DNA of 64,000 nucleotides from Mytilus galloprovincialis. Lineage: Eukaryota; Mollusca; Bivalvia; Mytilida; Mytilidae. Position numbers and translations under genes: made by a program. This document shows positions 22,501 to 33,795 of the stretch, piece after piece (position 1 is the stretch's first letter; each line of letters opens with the position of its first letter). The stretch is taken from NCBI RefSeq assembly GCF_965363235.1, contig NC_134850.1, positions 45,442,602 to 45,506,601 of the forward strand, in the 5' to 3' direction. Under the pieces are notes generated by a model. That model was not told the origin of the DNA, did no database searches, and saw nothing but the letters and a program-made list of their open reading frames with translations.

Positions 22501-23650
22501 CTGGTTAAACAGTAACTAATTTACAGGGATACCCGGCTGAATGCTGCGAGTCGAGTAATTTGTTAAACAGCAGAGAAATGTGCAATAAAGGATTTATCGT
22601 TATAAAAAAAAACAGAATTATACTGCACAATAATGAAAATAACTGTGTTCATATAGTTATCGTGATAACATTAATTTTCAGGTTAAGTGGTTGAGAAACT
22701 TTTTTTTATCAAAATTGATTGAAATTAAATGATCTGTCTTCTTTAATCTTTTTGTTTTTGACAAATGTCTAAAGGAACTCCGATTCATATGAAAATAAGA
22801 AGAGGTCGGCAAGAAGCGCCGCACAGTTCGTTCCTATAGCATACTGATCACTTAGACAATTTCATTTTCAGCTTGGAACCATTCATGCAGTTCATGCTTT
22901 GATCTTCAATTCAATGTAAGTGTAGTCCGGAAAATAACATTCTTAAACCGTCATTCTATAAATTGTCCCTGAAAAATTCTTTTTTCGTTTGCGGCAATTC
23001 AATTAAGTCTGTAAACGTCATTTTCAAGAATTGGTTTTTTTTTTATATATCTTAATCTTCACATATTTGTGTCCGGTAATGTCTAGTTCTTCATCGCACA
23101 CTTACGATAATCGTATTATTTCTGTATCATCATATTTCGTCGGAAACGTTATTTGACGCTTCCTAACTGTCAATGAATATTATCTAACTGATATTAGCGA
23201 CTTTTAGTGGGTTTTGATTTTAAGGCCCAAACAAAGGGAATATTTAAATTACTGAATCTTATAAAACAAAAACTTATATGCACAATATTTTTACAGTGAA
23301 AGTTACAATAAGTTAAAACTGATATTTCATTTTTTTTTTATATTTTTCCAGTGTATCGGTACTTTAACCATAATTTTTGTCTCGTGATGTTAAGGCCGGG
23401 GTTTCCAACAATAACTATGATATCATTTACAATACACTTTTTACTAAATTTGGTTATATAGCAAAGGACTTTAGTCTTATTGATTATTCACATATGCAAT
23501 TAATTTCTCCAGACCGATATGGCTCAAGATGGACCAAGTCACGTACATTTTTATCTTTTCTGTAATATAGTTCCACGATTTATGGTGAAATGAATAAAGT
23601 AGAAATAATAACTATAGTTACATAGTTTGTCCTCCTTCCTAAAAAAAAAA
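19557..23650. other. Upstream region of paralogue 2, no further gene
   Basis: AT-rich sequence with a pure T run at 20588-20611 and another near 20380. The minus-strand frame at 21837-22085 has a diverged counterpart at 30705-30944 in unit B. Its first part is very similar in both copies, but frame and end differ, so I do not call it a gene. Confidence 0.4.
20588..20611. repeat. Poly-T tract
   Basis: An uninterrupted T run of over 20 bases, matched by a shorter run at 29766-29782 at the equivalent place in unit B. The tract therefore predates the duplication and has changed length. Confidence 0.8.
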
Positions 23651-24199
23651 TACTAGCCATTTCATCTTATTGGGTAAAAATCGGGATTTCTCTACAATGA
23701 CAATCATTATCACATAAACGTGCATGGTATGTTTTTTAATATTACTTTTTTATCAAAAATGTTAAGTGTGACTATCACAATCTGTAGATAGTTTGCATCA
23801 TAAGTGCTTTGGGACAGGACAATTTTGGCAAAATCCGTTATTTTTCCGTTTCGATTAATTTCAATAACATGAATAATTTACGCGTTTTTCTGTACTATAA
23901 GAATATAATTATACTACAAATAACTTGTATTTGCTATTTACTATCAATTCCATTTAAAATCTACAGCAGTCACATTTTCGCTAGCCAACGGATACGATCC
24001 ACTCCCCTCCTCTCAGGCTTGGCTAGTTAAGATGCAGTGGTCCCTCATATATTATATATCATAAAAAAATGTACCTATGGTCTGCATACGTACAACATGT
24101 ATAATGTGTAAAAAGAATTTTGAAATACTTAAATAACATGTTTTCAAATTATTGTAATCTACACATCACATCGTCAAATATCTATAACATTAATAATGG

Positions 24200-25190
24200 A
24201 CAAATCAATATACAGATAAGGGATGAAAAAATATTGCACCAGGGTTTTCGATATCACAAACTAGTCAAATCATTTACTAAATTTTATCATCGGTATAAGG
24301 AAATAATTCGTAAATATAACTCAACATGCAGACATCTTATACTTTCAGGTATTTCACATCCAATCTTTCATGGTAATATTCTTTGCAAAGCACAAAAATG
24401 TCAGTATTCACCTCAAAAGCTTACAAAACCTTTAAACAGACTTATTAAAAAGGGATATAGTTTCGATACTGTTGTCAGTCATTAAAGATTGCATAGTTTG
24501 GTTTTAATATTGATTCACTTATAGGGTCTTTGCATCGGAACTAAACACATTTATTTAAAAAACAGTTGTTGGCATGACACGGGTTACGTTCTGTTCATAT
24601 ATTTTATGAAAGTATGATGCTCAACCCCTAACGGGAGGGATTGTGCCTGATATTCATATGATGAAGACATAATCTTTCAATCAGTTTAATTGAGGTCTGG
24701 AGCTGGCATGTCAGTTAACTGCTAATAGTCTGTTGTTATTTTTGTATTATTGTCATTTTATTTATTTTCCTTTGTTACATCTTCTGATATCGGACTCAGA
24801 CTTCTCTTGCACTGAATTTTAATGTGCATATTGTTATGCGTTTACTTTTCTACATTGGCTAGAGGTATAGGGGGAGGGTTGAGATCTCATAAATATGTTT
24901 AACCTTGTCGCTATTTTGCGCCTGTCCCAAGTCAGAAGCCTCTGGCCTTTGTTAGTCTTGTAGATTTTTAATTTTAGTTTCTTGTGTATAATTCGGAGTT
25001 TAGTATGGCGTCCATTATCACTGTACTAGTATACATATTTTTTAAGGGGCCAACTGAAGGACGCCTACGGGTGCGGGAGTTTCTAGCTACATTGAAGACC
25101 CATGTGTGGCCTTCGTCTGTTGTCTGCTCTATGGTCGGGTTGTTGTCGCTTTGACACAATCCACATTTTCTTTTTCAATTTTATTGTAGT
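24200..25190 (+). mobile_element. 3' end of a retroelement (reverse-transcriptase C-terminus and 3' UTR)
   Basis: The open frame ending at 24485 closes with a segment reading HQGFRYHKLVKSFTKFYHRY and GISHPIFHGN, then a basic region up to the stop. I recognise this as the C-terminal part of reverse-transcriptase polyproteins that are common in bivalves. After the stop comes about 700 bases of 3' sequence ('tagaggtatagggggagggt', 'cgcctgtcccaagtcagaag', 'gaaggacgcctacgggtgcg', 'tcgggttgttgtcgctttga'), which from memory is a very frequent mussel retroelement tail. The catalytic core is absent, so this is a 5'-truncated dead copy. The sequence before about 24190 is unit B DNA that happens to be open in frame. 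Confidence 0.7.
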
Positions 25191-26349
25191 AGGGTTGCCA
25201 AATTATAGACAACAGTAGAATAAATAAGGTTTATCGATGCATAAATCAGAAAAATTGATCAAGATGACAAATCAAGGGTAACAGACAAAAGTTGTGGTAA
25301 TCACATGAACGTTAAAAGAAGTGTTATTGGGTGCATCAACAGGTTGAGCGTCGACTACTATTTATGATTCCAAAATCATACGAAGAGACAACTATATATT
25401 TACAACCAGAGAATGAAAACAATTTTGTTTTCTCGTAAGGCCTTTAACTATGAGTTAAAGTCACATCTTTTTGAAAGCTGTATTTATGGTGGATGACCGA
25501 GTGGTCCTTTTTGCCGAAACTGAATTGAAATCTTCGTTATATAATATACAACTGTTAAAGCAAAACAGTAGGGTTTAAAGGTTTTACTTTTCTGCTATAA
25601 TCCCCAATTCATACTTTCCCTGACCGGTTGACATTTTTTGCTAAATAATCAAGGTGAGTCGTATCGCCACAGTTCTTGATTGATCGACATTTATTTAAGG
25701 CGGGTTTTTTTTTTTATTTCAATTTTAATTTTTTTTATCTTCCCTCAGAATTTTAACATTTAAAAAGAGGATTGTGTCAGATGAAGTTTTATAGAAATAA
25801 CACATATTTGCATGCTCGTTGTGTATTTGTATAAATTGTTGAAAGGGAAAGATAAAGTTGTCCTACATACAATGCACAAGTATGGTATAATAGTCAATAG
25901 CTAACATATGTTACCAATGAATCCCCAGCAATATGATATTTCTCCACTTTCGACAGACAAACCTCGCGTCGATCATTTTTTTTTTTTTCGATTATTTAAT
26001 TTCTATAATGAAAAATATTGCATCACACTGAATGAAAGAATTGGTAGGAAATGTATGGTAATACAAAATATTATAGATAAGTCGTATTAATGTTACAGTG
26101 TTAAAAGTATAAAAATCTCAACAAACAAAACACGTCAATGCAATTGATCAGTTTTGAATTTTATGTAAGTTAGTGAAAAGGTGATGTTTTGAGTAATTCT
26201 ATTATTTTCGATATGTTAAACATATTTAACTGAAAAAAATACAATGTCAATATTGCACCACTGTTCATGTCAATTTACGATAAATATCGACTCCATCGAT
26301 AGATATGAGAAATGTTAGAACTGAATGGAATATAGAATTAAAATTACTA

Positions 26350-26410
26350 TTGCATTAGCAATTTTTTTTGCCCACCCTTCAGTTACTACTACCAATGTCA
26401 AGAAGATCAT
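26350..26410 (-). pseudogene. Orphan, degraded signal-peptide exon in unit B
   Basis: This is the counterpart of the exon at 19479-19556. It keeps the TTTTTTGCAG acceptor and encodes MIFLTLVVVTEGWAKK, but is shortened so that the Gly-Trp-Trp-Trp segment has become Gly-Trp-Ala. The GTAATT donor is conserved in place. No terminal exon exists in unit B, so it could only be joined to the exon at 18659, about 7.7 kb downstream. It is most likely a relic. Confidence 0.6.
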
Positions 26411-26931
26411 CTGCAAAAAATGCCATTAACAAAGAAGATCATTTAACTGTTATGCGCATACAATATAGTTATCCGCATAGGATTTTTGATATAAATTATC
26501 TGTATAAGAAACGCAAACTGTTCATTAATTTTATTGTAAAAAAAAATTATGAAACTGTTATAACCATGACCTCTTGCTTTGAGAAATTTCAAACTATAGA
26601 ATATACATCTCCCAGTTGTGAAATATTTTATAATAACATGAATTTTGAGAGTTTCAGTTTCAGAGAGTCAACATCGAATTTTGCCGTGCCATTTCATTTT
26701 TATTAAATGATTATCATTAAATATTAATGTTATATAAAGTTTAAAAAAAATGTCATATCTTTGAATAAAAGAAATATGGTTAAACGACAATGAGACAGGA
26801 GCCCAAGACACGATAGAAAGTTACTAGAAATAGAAATCTAGAGGCAACATACAATCTTCAAAAATGTGTCCGAGCACTGTGTCAGCTCTACATCGTTCAA
26901 GGGCTATAGAAAGTTTCAAATATAGTTAACA

Positions 26932-27656
26932 CTAGAACAAACCCGCGATTTCGCGGGTCCGTGACTGAATTTAAATATCTACTTATGTGTAAGCCTTATT
27001 TTAGCCTGGATTTTTAGTATTGGTATTGTCATCTGATTAAGTCATGCTGATTATAAGATTGACAGTTTTCTTTACTTTCAAGATCTTTCTGTTTGAACTC
27101 GTCGACCTGGAACTTATCAATTATTGGAAATAATAATTATTTGGAAAAGAAAGATCCTGACATGGCGTAATTTTTAATGCTTTGTCCTATATTAGTTATA
27201 AACAACGTTGAGTTCTTTGATTCGCCGTTCAGTTTAAGTCATGTCAGCTAACATATAGGAAACTGTACCTACGCCTTATTTCAAGTCTAGATTTTTAGTA
27301 TTCGAATTCTCATTTTATAAAGTCATGCTGATTAAAATACTGCATTAGGAAACAATGTGACAATGATGAATTTAGAAATTTCAACCGTGTGATTATGACC
27401 CGTGTAATTCCCAAATACACCGTATGGTGGTGCGCCTGGCAGATGCGGAACGTACCGATAAGGTAATAGGTAACATGTGATATAACTAAAAAGAAAAGTG
27501 CATCGGTTAGTTCTGAAAATTATCAGTTCGTCTAATTGCATAGTATTCGATTTAAAAGGGTTAAATTTTCAATATACCCTATCAAGCATATATTCCCTTA
27601 TATAAGTTTGACTTGTAGCTTGACATGAACACGATCTTTTGATATAGTAGTATAGA
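26932..27656 (-). mobile_element. Non-autonomous Helitron with paralogous empty site
   Basis: On the minus strand the element starts TCTATACTACTATATC and ends with the hairpin ACCCGCGAAATCGCGGGT followed by TTGTTCTAG. These are the Helitron hallmarks: 5' TC, a 3' hairpin, and a CTRR end. The host reads A before TC and T after CTAG, with no target duplication. Unit A keeps the uninterrupted sequence GTTAACATATCCGTAAGACA near 20021-20040, giving the exact empty site. No Rep/helicase frame is present, so this 725-bp copy is non-autonomous. Confidence 0.85.
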
Positions 27657-28141
27657 TATCCGTAAAACAAACTTCATTTTTGCATGCGCAGGAGAATTGA
27701 TTACAGTGGACGTTCGATTATCATTTTGTTTCGCTTTCTTTTATATACTAGTGAAGAAAGATATGTTCCCGCTTTCATTTTCTAACAAAGAGATCCTTAC
27801 ATTATGGTTCACATGCATTCTAACCGCATTGGAAACATTATTTTCTATCCTTCTGACCTTAATAGATACTCAAGCTGTGGTCGTATTTCTATTACCGTCC
27901 TATTGGAAACTGGGGTTTTATTGAAACTGATGTACGGTCTTGTTGTCCGACTTGTACACAAGTATCACATTTGTAAAAGTAAATACGGGAATAGCGCAAA
28001 TAGCACAGCAACCCAACGACATAAATAACTAAAAGTCGATGGCGATCAACGCAGTTTTTAACAATTATAGACATACAGGTTGTGTATACAGTGTATCAAG
28101 CTCTAACAAAAATAAGTAAGCTTATTCTTTTAATTTTTTTT

Positions 28142-29527
28142 TATACGACCGCAAAAATTGAAAATTTTTTGGTCGTATATTGGTATCACGTTGGCGTCGT
28201 CGTCTGCGTCGTCGTCGTCCGAAGACTTTGGTTTTCGCACTATAACTTTAGTATAAGTTAATAGAAATCTATAAAATTTACACACAAGGTTTATGACCTT
28301 AAAAGGAAGGTTGGGATTGATTTTGGAAGTTTCAGTCCTAACAGTTTAGGAATTAGGGGCCAAAAAGGGCCCAAGTAAGCATGTTCTTGGTTTTCGCACT
28401 ATAACTTTAGTTTAAGTAAATAGAAATCTATGAAATTTTGACAAAAGGTTTATGACCACAAAAGGAAGGTTGGGATTGATTTTGGGAGTTTTAGTTACAA
28501 CAGTTTAGTAATTAAGGGCAAAAAAAGGTCCCAGATAAGCATTATTCTTGGTTTTCGCACCATAACTTTAGTATAAGTAAATAGAAATCTATGAAATTTT
28601 GACACAAGTTTTTGACCATAAAAGGAAGGTTGGGATTGATTTTTTGGAGTTTTGGTCCCAACAGTTTAGGAATAAGGGGCCCAAAGGGTCCAAAATTAAA
28701 CTTTGTTTGATTTCATCAAAAATTGAATAATTGAGGTTCTTTGATATGCCGAATCTAACTGTGTAAGTACTGTGTTTTTAAATTCTTTATTTTTGGTCCC
28801 GGTCTACATTAGGGTCTAAAGGATCCAAAATTAAACTTAGTTTGATTTTAACAAAAATTGAATCCTTGGGGTTCTTTGATATGCTGAATCTAAACATGTA
28901 CTTAGATTTTTTATTATGGGCCTAGTTTTCAAGTTGGTCCAAATCGTGGTACAAAATTAAACTTTGTTTGATTTCAACAAAAAATGAATCATTGGGGTTC
29001 TTTGATATGCTGAATTTATACATGTACTTAGATTTTTTATTATGGGCCCAGTTTTCAAGTTGGTCCAAATCGGAGTTCAAAATTCAACTTTGTTTGATTT
29101 TAACAAAAATTGTATAGTTGGGGTTCTTTAATATATGATTAATTTAACTATGTATTTAGATTTTTGATGTTTGAGCCCGGTTATCAAATTGGTCCACATT
29201 GAGGTCGAAAGGGTCCAAAATTGAACTTTATTTGATTTCATTAAAAATTGAATTCTTGAGGTTCTTTGATATGCTGAATCTTACCATGTATTTTGATTTT
29301 GGATATTGGACCATAATAGGTAATGTCCAATCTAAAATTTAAAGTTTTTAAGTTTAAGTTCTTGGACCACATTCATTATGTGTCAGAAACCTGTGTTGTG
29401 TCAACTATTTAATCACAATCCAAATTCAGAGCTGTATCAAGCTTGAATGTTGTGTCCATACTTGCCCCAATGTTCAGGGTTCGAACTCTGTTGTCGTATA
29501 AAGATGCGCCCTGCAGAGCATCTGGTT
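28142..29527. mobile_element. Dispersed element with GTC-rich start and internal tandem units
   Basis: It opens with 'atacgaccgcaaaaattga' and a GTC-rich tract (28190-28222). Three units of about 145-150 bases follow ('ggttttcgcactataacttt' ... 'aaaaggaaggttgggattga'), then four to five units of about 120-130 bases ('aaactttgtttgatttcatc', 'ggttctttgatatgctgaat'). It closes with 'gttgtcgtataaagatgcg' and 'ccctgcagagcatctggtta'. The ends contain ATACGAC and GTCGTAT in inverted orientation. Unit A has only a T-run at the equivalent site (about 20370-20387), so this is an insertion into unit B. I recognise it as a common bivalve repeat. Confidence 0.65.
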
Positions 29528-31458
29528 ATTTTTTGTGTGTATCTGTCTGATTAAAGGAGATATACATGATGTTAAAAACAAGCGGGAGATATGTAAACTT
29601 AATGACATTAGAATATAAGTAAAATGCAAACATAAATATAATAAGATCTAAGAGATTTCAACAAACTGATTTGATATTTTTCATTTGTACCAGTAATTTT
29701 AAATGAAACGAAACCCTAAAATATCTGCGCTATTTTCACAATTCATTATCATCATTGGGCCTGCATTTTTTTTTTTTTTTTTGGAAAAAACCCAGTTGTA
29801 CTAAACAATTTAAATTATAGAAAAATAAGCAGGAAGGTCCTGTTTTTTATATTATTCTTCCTTAGCTTGTTTGATTAAGCGCAAGAACATAAAGAAGGAA
29901 TGGGGGGACAAAATCCAGAAATACTTAAAAAAAAATATTTAAACCCGGAAGATCTTGTGCATGAAGGAAGGATAACCTTAATGTTAGTTAAGTCATTGTC
30001 GTTTCTCATTTTCAACCTTTACGTCATGCTTTGTAACTCATTTTACTTTCTTCCTATAACATGTATAAGAGGCAAGACCATATGTGTAATTTTAAAAATT
30101 GTATATTGATCTGTTATGTTTCACATTAAAAGTATCTCAAAAATAAGTCTTTCTCTTAAGGTTTTAATTTCATATAAATTGTTATATCAGCACTTTTATT
30201 TTACTTTCTACACTGTTTGTTTTTAATGAGACTTTACTGTTGATTGAATGTGGCAGCGAACACTTCCTGTTGATAGGACATCAATAATTTACCAACTTTT
30301 GATCCTTTGAAAGTATTTTAAACAATTAAGTGGATGCTTCTATTGGAAAGCTTGTTTGACGGTCCTATATATTCATTAGTAGATTTATCATAGCGCCATG
30401 TCCTCCAAATCAGATGATTTGAGTCTGTATAATCAAGTTATTCTAGCGCCATGTCCTCTTAATCATATGTTATCAGTCTGTATAATCAAGTGATCATAGC
30501 TCTCCTTTGCTGTTTATTTTTCTCTAATTTGACTTAACAAATATGTGTGAACCAAGATGGGCAAATTTTACGCCTAGTTTTATAAAAAAATCCAGAGGTG
30601 ACAGTTGATAATTTATAAGTATGTCCCGTTCAAGGGTGACCATTTTCTTTGGTATGGCGTGGTTGTGAGACAGCATATGATTTTTTTTTGTGTTTTTTAT
30701 TCGTTTAGCTTGGATTTGTAACTTGAATTCCAAGTGAGTGCGAAACTTTAACAATCCATTCATATTTGTAAATTAATTGAAACATCCTCTTTGTAGATAA
30801 ATGATCAATAATATTGTTAAATTGTTGTTTGGTATATACACCTCTATAGCTAAAATACATGTTTTCCCCGGGACAGTAGTAAAAAAACATGTATTGTATT
30901 TTGTATCGAAATAATTGCTTTCGTAGAATCGTGTCATATTTCATATAATATTGGACACCCGCTATAATTCCAAGAAATTTGGTTTCAACGAAATCTAAAT
31001 TCGCAAAAATCTTAACACCATTTTGGTTTAGGTCATATAAACATTGCTCTCACAAACAGATTCATTGTGCATAATGTGGTTATAGTTATTGGGCTAACAT
31101 TAATTTTGGTAGATAAAGGCGGTAAGGAACTTAAAAATTATTTATATTAAAATTGATTGAATGACAAATGATATGTAAAAAACATAATTTTGACTTCATC
31201 TGTTATATGAGCTCATCAATTTTAGATATTTAATCGTTGGTCTCCATCATCACTGAAAATACATTTAATCGTGGAAGTGCACCACTTGTTAATGTTAACA
31301 TAATAATACAACTTACAATTATCAAACGGTGTGCAGAGACCATTTAAACAGCTAAAGGTTTAATCAAATTACTATTATTCCCTTTCAAATGAAATTTATA
31401 ATAATGGCGTATTGAATGGATATTAAAATAGAGCTAATAAATTATGTTTTTCTTATAG
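29528..31458. other. Rest of unit B, no gene
   Basis: It matches 20390-23300 of unit A in order, with small indels. It includes a T-run at 29766-29782 and a block at 30890-30942 almost identical to 21963-22023. No coding sequence is supported. Confidence 0.4.
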
Positions 31459-31491
31459 TGAAAGGGGATCCAACAAGAAGAAATAAAAGAG
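31459..31491 (+). pseudogene. Possible small upstream exon of the plus-strand cysteine-rich gene
   Basis: A 33-base stretch sits between acceptor TTCTTATAG and donor G|GTAACA. It is phase 1 at both ends and encodes KGDPTRRNKR plus a split Gly codon. Joined to the next candidate exon it would place a Lys-Arg pair directly before Gly-Trp-Phe-Trp, as in a propeptide cleavage site. The evidence is splice phase and basic composition only. Confidence 0.3.
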
Positions 31492-32007
31492 GTAACATAT
31501 TACTTATAATAACTCGATAACATTTTATTATTTTACTCAAGGCGGTTGTCATCAACCTGCTTTGGTTGTAATAAAGGATCAGTTCATTATTTGCAATTCC
31601 AATTAATTTAACCAGACCGATATGGCTTGGTCCAAATGAACCAAGTCACGTATCTTACTCAAAACTCGAAATTGTTCCGACGAGTTGTAATATATTTGTA
31701 CATATCTTTTTAATATCAAGATATAAAAAATAATCAATATGTTATCTTTTATGTTGTATAATTCCATGATTTGGGTGAAATTAATGAAATCGATTTAATA
31801 TCTACAATTATATAGTTCGATCGTTCTCTTTCCTAAAAATCTATTTTTACCACAAAGAACCTTCTTACGAAAATTATGTTCGAAGAATAACCAATTAATC
31901 TTTTAAAACCAGCGAGAAAGCTTTTCATCAAGTAGTTATTTTTGGAATTATACATAATACACCTTACATGCAACATTTTATTTTGAATTTTATTTTTTTA
32001 AATGCAG

Positions 32008-32055
32008 GCTGGTTTTGGCGTTCTAGATCTAGAACTTCGAATTCTCAGTCAATTA
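32008..32055 (+). pseudogene. Gly-Trp-Phe-Trp exon of the plus-strand cysteine-rich gene
   Basis: Acceptor AAATGCAG precedes it and donor A|GTAAGTG follows, both good matches to consensus. The 48-base exon is phase 1 on both sides and encodes (G)WFWRSRSRTSNSQSI. The next exon at 32790 opens in the matching phase. The Gly-Trp-x-Trp-basic start resembles that of paralogue 3 (GWLWRRSRRNRCG). Confidence 0.5.
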
Positions 32056-32789
32056 GTAAGTGAATGGGTATTTCCTCCTTTGTGTTCAACATAGATGCTG
32101 CTCGATAGCATTACAATACCCGAAAGAAGAAGAAAATACACTCTAATTATATAAACTATGACTTTAAAAACTTTGCTCGTGGTTTATATTGTTCAAGGTC
32201 GCATGGTGACTTCTTAATTAATATTTGTTGATAATCAGTACTGTTTGGTTACTAGTTTAAACACTTTGCTTTCGTTCAGCTTTGAATTTATATTTATATA
32301 AGATATCTATAGAAACAACAATTTCATATGTCCGTAGCGCTTTTCTGTTATATATAAAAACTGAATTATAGCAATTTATCGCTATGTTATGAAATTTTTC
32401 TTGGATCTTGCTGACTGATAATTTTCTCGGCGAAAATTAATGATATAAAAATTATCGCTAGAAACTAAGGACGCACGTGCCGGTTGTCATGACATTAACA
32501 ACGTCGTCATAGGTAAAATAGCTATAAACAGATTATCATTGGTCATCACAACTCGATTGCTTTTCTCGCTTTCGACGTACCGGCTTAAGCGAGAAAATCA
32601 AAATATCGTTGAGATGATCAATGATTATCTATAAGTACAATTATAAAGATATCCAATGTGAAATGTCTTTCATGAGATAGAGATTTTCGATAGTTCTTGT
32701 TTGATTAAAAATAAACATAAGACAAATGTAACGTAATATTCTTCTTCTAAAATTATGTTGTGACCATGAATTTTTGTCTTCATAAACAG

Positions 32790-33220
32790 AACCAGTAGAA
32801 GCATACTGTACACGGAAAGGCCAAAACGGTGACTGTGGGTTTTATAGATGCTTTAAAAATAGAAGACAGCGTGGGTCATCTGGTTATCTAATTGGTTACG
32901 GCTACAAGTGCTAGTACTGCGGCAGATTTAGAAACCGATATAACAAGTTCACAAATGATGGTAAAAGTTGGATTGATTGTGTAAGACCAAGCTTGACAAG
33001 AAAACTGATAGGAAAATACTAGGAAAATGTAGTCGGCCAATGTGACAAATTAAAATCATATGCCTTTGACACCCACGTTAATTGCTATTTGAACTGTGGT
33101 TTTTGCAACATGTATACATCAAATTTGTTCGCTCTTAATAGTGTGTACAAGTATTGGGACATGCTGTCAGGAGATTCGTATAGACAAATGAAAGCAGTTG
33201 CTGGCAGTTGTTTTGGTTAG
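32790..33220 (+). pseudogene. Terminal exon of a stanniocalcin-like cysteine-rich secreted protein, with two in-frame stops
   Basis: After acceptor AAACAG one frame runs to a TAG at 33218-33220 and is cysteine-rich throughout, with about 143 codons. TAG stops interrupt it at 32912-32914 and 33020-33022 in the same frame, with no frameshift. Features in order are a Cys-x7-Cys start, CFKNRR, a GYLIGYGYKC region next to the first stop, FTNDGKSWIDC, then QCDKLKSYAFDTHVNCYLNC and GFC. The spacing, with a KF..GK.(F/W)...C block then C(x)n C(x)3 C, recalls stanniocalcin-family glycoprotein hormones, but similarity is modest and from memory. Retention of reading frame outside the two stops suggests recent loss, or sequence error. 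Confidence 0.55.
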
Positions 33221-33514
33221 CATAGATATGCATGATATACCAACAGTAACTAAATAAGTATAAAAAAGTGTATTAAAAAAATAGAAAAATATGGTTTATT
33301 TTTTAATGAATTTGAATTTCAATTTGGAAACTTGTGAAAAATTTGCAAATTGACACAATTTAATCTTTACATGAGAGGAACAAAGACAATTATACTGATG
33401 TTTAAAAGGGAGGAGAGCAAAATTAGACTTCGTTATTTTTGATTAATGCTCGTCATTCTGTTTGTAATTGGTAAATATGCATTCAAATTAGCATAACTCT
33501 TTCTATTTAAGTAT

Positions 33515-33795
33515 AGAAAAGAAGATGTGGTATGATTGCCAATGAGACAACTCTCCACAAAAGGCCAAATGACACAAAAAATAACAACCATAGGTCACTG
33601 TACGGCCTTCAATAATCAGCACAGCCCATACCGCATAGTCAGCTATAAAAGGCCCAGAAATGTAAAACATTTCAAACGAGAAAACTAACGGCCTTATTTA
33701 TGTACAAAAAAATAACGAAAAATAAATATGTAACACATAAACAAATGACAAACACTGAATTACAGGCTCTTGAGTTGATATCTTTATGCTTATTT
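33515..33795 (+). repeat. Dispersed repeat (GATGTGGTAT...CAATGAGACA family), subfamily 2
   Basis: It contains 'gaagatgtggtatgattgcc', 'aatgagacaactctccacaa', 'ataggtcactgtacggcctt', 'catagtcagctataaaaggc' and 'aaactaacggccttatttat'. From memory it is a very common mussel repeat. It has no coding frame and begins about 300 bases beyond the plus-strand pseudogene. Confidence 0.7.

Larger units (their letters stand above)
18700..23650. repeat. Tandem segmental duplication, unit A
   Basis: Ordered matches to unit B (23690-31860) include 18780-18830 with 23765-23800, 19060-19130 with 25270-25360, the signal exons 19556 and 26410, 20040-20140 with 27657-27760, 20690-20830 with 29870-30010, 21890-22040 with 30780-30950, and 23510-23545 with 31614-31655. 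Unit A lies in the intron and 5' region of paralogue 2. Divergence is visible throughout, so the duplication is not very recent. The A/B junction falls near 23650-23690. Confidence 0.75.
23690..31860. repeat. Tandem segmental duplication, unit B
   Basis: It is homologous to unit A but longer, because it received a retroelement tail (about 24200-25190), a Helitron (26932-27656) and a dispersed element (about 28142-29527). It begins inside the intron, so it has a signal exon but no terminal exon. On the minus strand it lies directly upstream of paralogue 2, so it could act only as alternative 5' sequence for that gene or be inert. Confidence 0.75.

Noticed and set aside
23377..23565. 62-codon plus-strand frame as part of the retroelement
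   Set aside because: It lies in unit A before the A/B junction, and its counterpart in unit B near 31600 does not keep the frame. The retroelement starts only near 24200.
26368..26706. 112-codon plus-strand frame in unit B
   Set aside because: It overlaps the degraded minus-strand signal exon, and the homologous part of unit A does not keep the frame.
21837..30944. Minus-strand frames 21837-22085 and 30705-30944 with a shared start
   Set aside because: Duplication explains the similarity. Beyond the shared part the frames diverge by indels, and no domain is recognised; only the conserved DNA block is kept as a finding.
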